From contig MBPM02000358.1 in assembly GCA_001695595.3 (NCBI GenBank), positions 1-20,316 of the forward strand: a stretch of DNA of 20,316 nucleotides, given 5' to 3'. The position numbers and the translations under genes were made by a program. This document shows, in pieces, positions 18,877-20,316 of this stretch. Numbering within the stretch: the first letter of the stretch is position 1; the number at the start of each line of letters is the position of its first letter. The notes beneath the pieces are model-generated. The model was not told where the DNA came from. It saw only the letters and a list, made by a program, of their open reading frames with translations, and searched no databases. Origin of the DNA: Plasmopara viticola (Eukaryota; Oomycota; Peronosporomycetes; Peronosporales; Peronosporaceae).

Positions 18877-20316
18877 GAGACGTTGTGCGGCCACAGATAC
18901 GTCCTTTCTATCGCTTTAGACATGCATACATCCAATCAAGCCTGAACAAAGTGTATAATCATTCTGCTGGAGCATTGAGACGATGTACGGCCACAGATAC
19001 GTCCTTTATCCTTCTAGACATGCACAGATGGAATGAGCCCCAACGAAGTGTATAATCATTCTGTTGGACGCTGAGACGTTGTGCGGCCACAGATACGTCT
19101 TTTTATGCTGAAGGCATGCACAGATGCAATAGAGCCCCAACGAAGTGTATAATCATTCTGTTGGAGCGCTGAGACGTTGTGCGGCCACAGATACGTCCTT
19201 TCTATCGCTCTAGACATGCATACATGCAATAGAGCCCCATCAAAGTGTATAATCATTCTGTTGGAGCATTGAGACGTTGTACGGCCACAGATACGTCCCT
19301 TTTATCCTTCTAGACATGCACAGATGAATGAGCCCCAACGGAGTGTATAATCATTCTGTTGGATCGCTGAGACGTTGTGCGGCCACAGATACGTTCTTTT
19401 TATCGCTGAAGGCATGCACAGATGCAATGGAGCCCCAACGAAGTGTATAATCATTCTGTTGGAGCGCTGAGACGTTGTGCAGCCACAGATACGTCCTTTT
19501 TATCGTTTTAGACATGCAGACATGCAATATAGCCCCAACAAAGTGTATAATCATTCTGTTGGAGCATTAAGACGTTGTACGGCCACAGATACGTCCTTTC
19601 TATCGCTCTAGACATGCACAGATGAAATAGCGCCCCAACGAAGTGTATAATCATTCTTTTGGAGCGCTAAGCCGTTGTGCGGCCAAAGATACGTCCTTTT
19701 TATGGCGCTAGGCATGCACAGATGCAATGGAGCCCCAACGAAGTGTATAACCATTCTGCTGGAGCATTAAGACGTTGTGCGGCACAGATACGTCCTTTTA
19801 TCGCTCTACATGCACAGATGCAATGAGCCCAACGAAGTGTATAATCATTCTGTTGGAGCGCTAAGACGTTGTGCGGCCACAGATACGTCCTTTCTATCGC
19901 TATAGACATGCACAGATGCAATAGAGCCCCAACGAAGTGTATAATCATTCTGTTGGAGCACTAAGACGTTGTGCGGCCACAGATACGTCCTTTCTATCGC
20001 TCTAGGCATGCACAGATGGAATTGAGCCCCAACGAAGTGTATAATCATTCTGTTGGAGCAATAAGACGTTGTATGGCCACAGATACGTCCTTTCTATCGC
20101 TCTAGAAATGCACAGATGGAATTGAGCCCCAACGAAGTGTATAATCATTCTGGTGGCGCATTAAGACGTTGTGCGGCCAAAGATACGTCCTTTTTATCGC
20201 ACTAGGCATGCACAGATGGAATTGAGCCCCAACGAAGTGTATAATCATTCTGTTGGAGCGCTGAGACGTTGTGCGGCCACAGATACGTCCTTTCTATCGC
20301 TCTAGACATGCATTCA
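18877..20316. repeat. Large HOR copy 2, partial at the window edge
   Basis: It matches copy 1 from its first monomer. Marker pairs are CATTGAGACGATG at 17,001 and 18,973 (offset 1,972), GCTGAAGG at 17,141 and 19,405 (offset 2,264), GTATAACC near 17,473 and 19,745, and CAATAAG at 17,791 and 20,059 (offset 2,268). The jump of about 296 bp in offset is explained by a three-monomer duplication. The copy continues past the window. Confidence 0.82.
18976..19568. repeat. Nested trimer duplication inside large HOR copy 2
   Basis: The three-monomer string with CCTTCTAGAC, then GCTGAAGGC, then a monomer ending in TTGGAGCATT is present twice, starting near 18,976 and 19,271. GCTGAAGG occurs at 19,107 and 19,405, 298 bp apart. 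Copy 1 has the string once, at 17,004-17,304. The two duplicates differ by several substitutions and indels, so the event is not brand new or one copy is poorly sequenced. Confidence 0.78.

Larger units (their letters stand above)
1..20316. repeat. 100-bp satellite DNA array filling the window
   Basis: The window is about 204 head-to-tail copies of one 100-bp unit, with no inversion, unique spacer or inserted element seen. Monomers start with AAGACGTTGT or GAGACGTTGT. Landmarks by offset are GCGGCCACAG at 11, ATACGTCC at 21, TCTAGACATGCA near 39, GAGCCCCAACGAAG near 62, GTGTATAATCATTCTG near 75 and TTGGAGCGCT at 91. Two ends dominate: CTGTTGGAGCGCT and CTGCTGGAGCATT. The most variable part is offset 43-75, where CACAGATG alternates with CATACATG and CCCCAACGAAG with CCAGAACAAAG or CCTGAACAAAG. 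GTATAATCATT and the ATACGTCC region vary least. Long satellites of this kind are typical of eukaryotic heterochromatin; that setting is inferred. I do not recognise the family. Both window edges lie inside the array. Confidence 0.98.

Noticed and set aside
1..20316. CRISPR array
   Set aside because: The whole 100-bp unit is repeated. There is no short constant repeat alternating with unique spacers, and no cas genes.
1..20316. Bacterial promoters at the recurring TATAAT in GTGTATAATCATT
   Set aside because: The hexamer is part of every monomer, has no suitably spaced TTGACA-like element and leads to no gene. A bacterial origin is itself unlikely.
1..20316. Hammerhead ribozyme, known from some animal satellites
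   Set aside because: I looked for the CTGANGA core and a GAAA partner on both strands of the monomer and did not find them. GATGAAA in M1-type monomers lacks the required context.
1..20316. Tandemly repeated protein gene
   Set aside because: A coding repeat would keep a unit length divisible by three. The unit is 100 bp and indels are common and not in multiples of three.
1..20316. Transposon or retroelement insertion, or a switch of array orientation
   Set aside because: Every stretch can be read as the same monomer on the plus strand. No terminal repeats, target-site duplications or reverse-oriented monomers were seen.

Overview
The whole 20,316-base window is one uninterrupted tandem array of a 100-bp satellite DNA. 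All monomers run head to tail in the same orientation. From the recurring monomer start (AAGACGTTGT or GAGACGTTGT) I count about 204 complete monomers plus a partial one at the right edge. The modal length is exactly 100 bp and the mean is about 99.3 bp. The array runs off both ends of the window. I see no gene, RNA gene, transposon, CRISPR array or unique spacer in it. A long, mildly diverged satellite with nested multi-monomer repeats points to eukaryotic heterochromatin (centromeric, pericentromeric or subtelomeric), but nothing identifies the lineage. The consensus monomer is about 48% GC and has 6 CpGs, close to random expectation.

Open reading frames on both strands are by-products of the repeat. 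Because 100 is not a multiple of 3, each frame moves to the next at every monomer. On the minus strand two of the three frames of an intact monomer are open and the third has a TGA. The same 67-codon ORF therefore recurs many times, and longer ones appear where small indels shift the frame. None is annotated as a gene.

The array is a mosaic of higher-order repeats (HORs). Positions 1-1,675 hold mixed monomers. Positions 1,676-5,139 hold a hexamer HOR (M1-M6) with four full copies and several shortened ones. Positions 5,140-6,733 are a mixed continuation. Positions 6,734-10,033 are mixed but almost indel-free up to about 9,137, with a trimer repeat at 8,237-8,936. Positions 10,034-12,811 hold a separate subfamily in units of 6, 7, 7 and 8 monomers, followed by a shortened derivative to 13,411. 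Positions 13,412-15,308 hold a heptamer HOR (7, 5, 7). Positions 15,309-16,904 are mixed, ending in dimers. Positions 16,905-20,316 hold a 20-monomer HOR of about 1.97 kb and the first part of its next copy, which carries an extra 3-monomer duplication.

The most informative signal is recombinational. Most shortened HOR copies contain one hybrid monomer whose left half matches one monomer type and whose right half matches a later type, and the number of types skipped equals the number of monomers missing. These read as preserved junctions of in-register unequal exchange. One hexamer instead shows a short, length-neutral patch that looks like gene conversion. Small indels are very unevenly spread, so part of the fine variation may be sequencing or assembly error.
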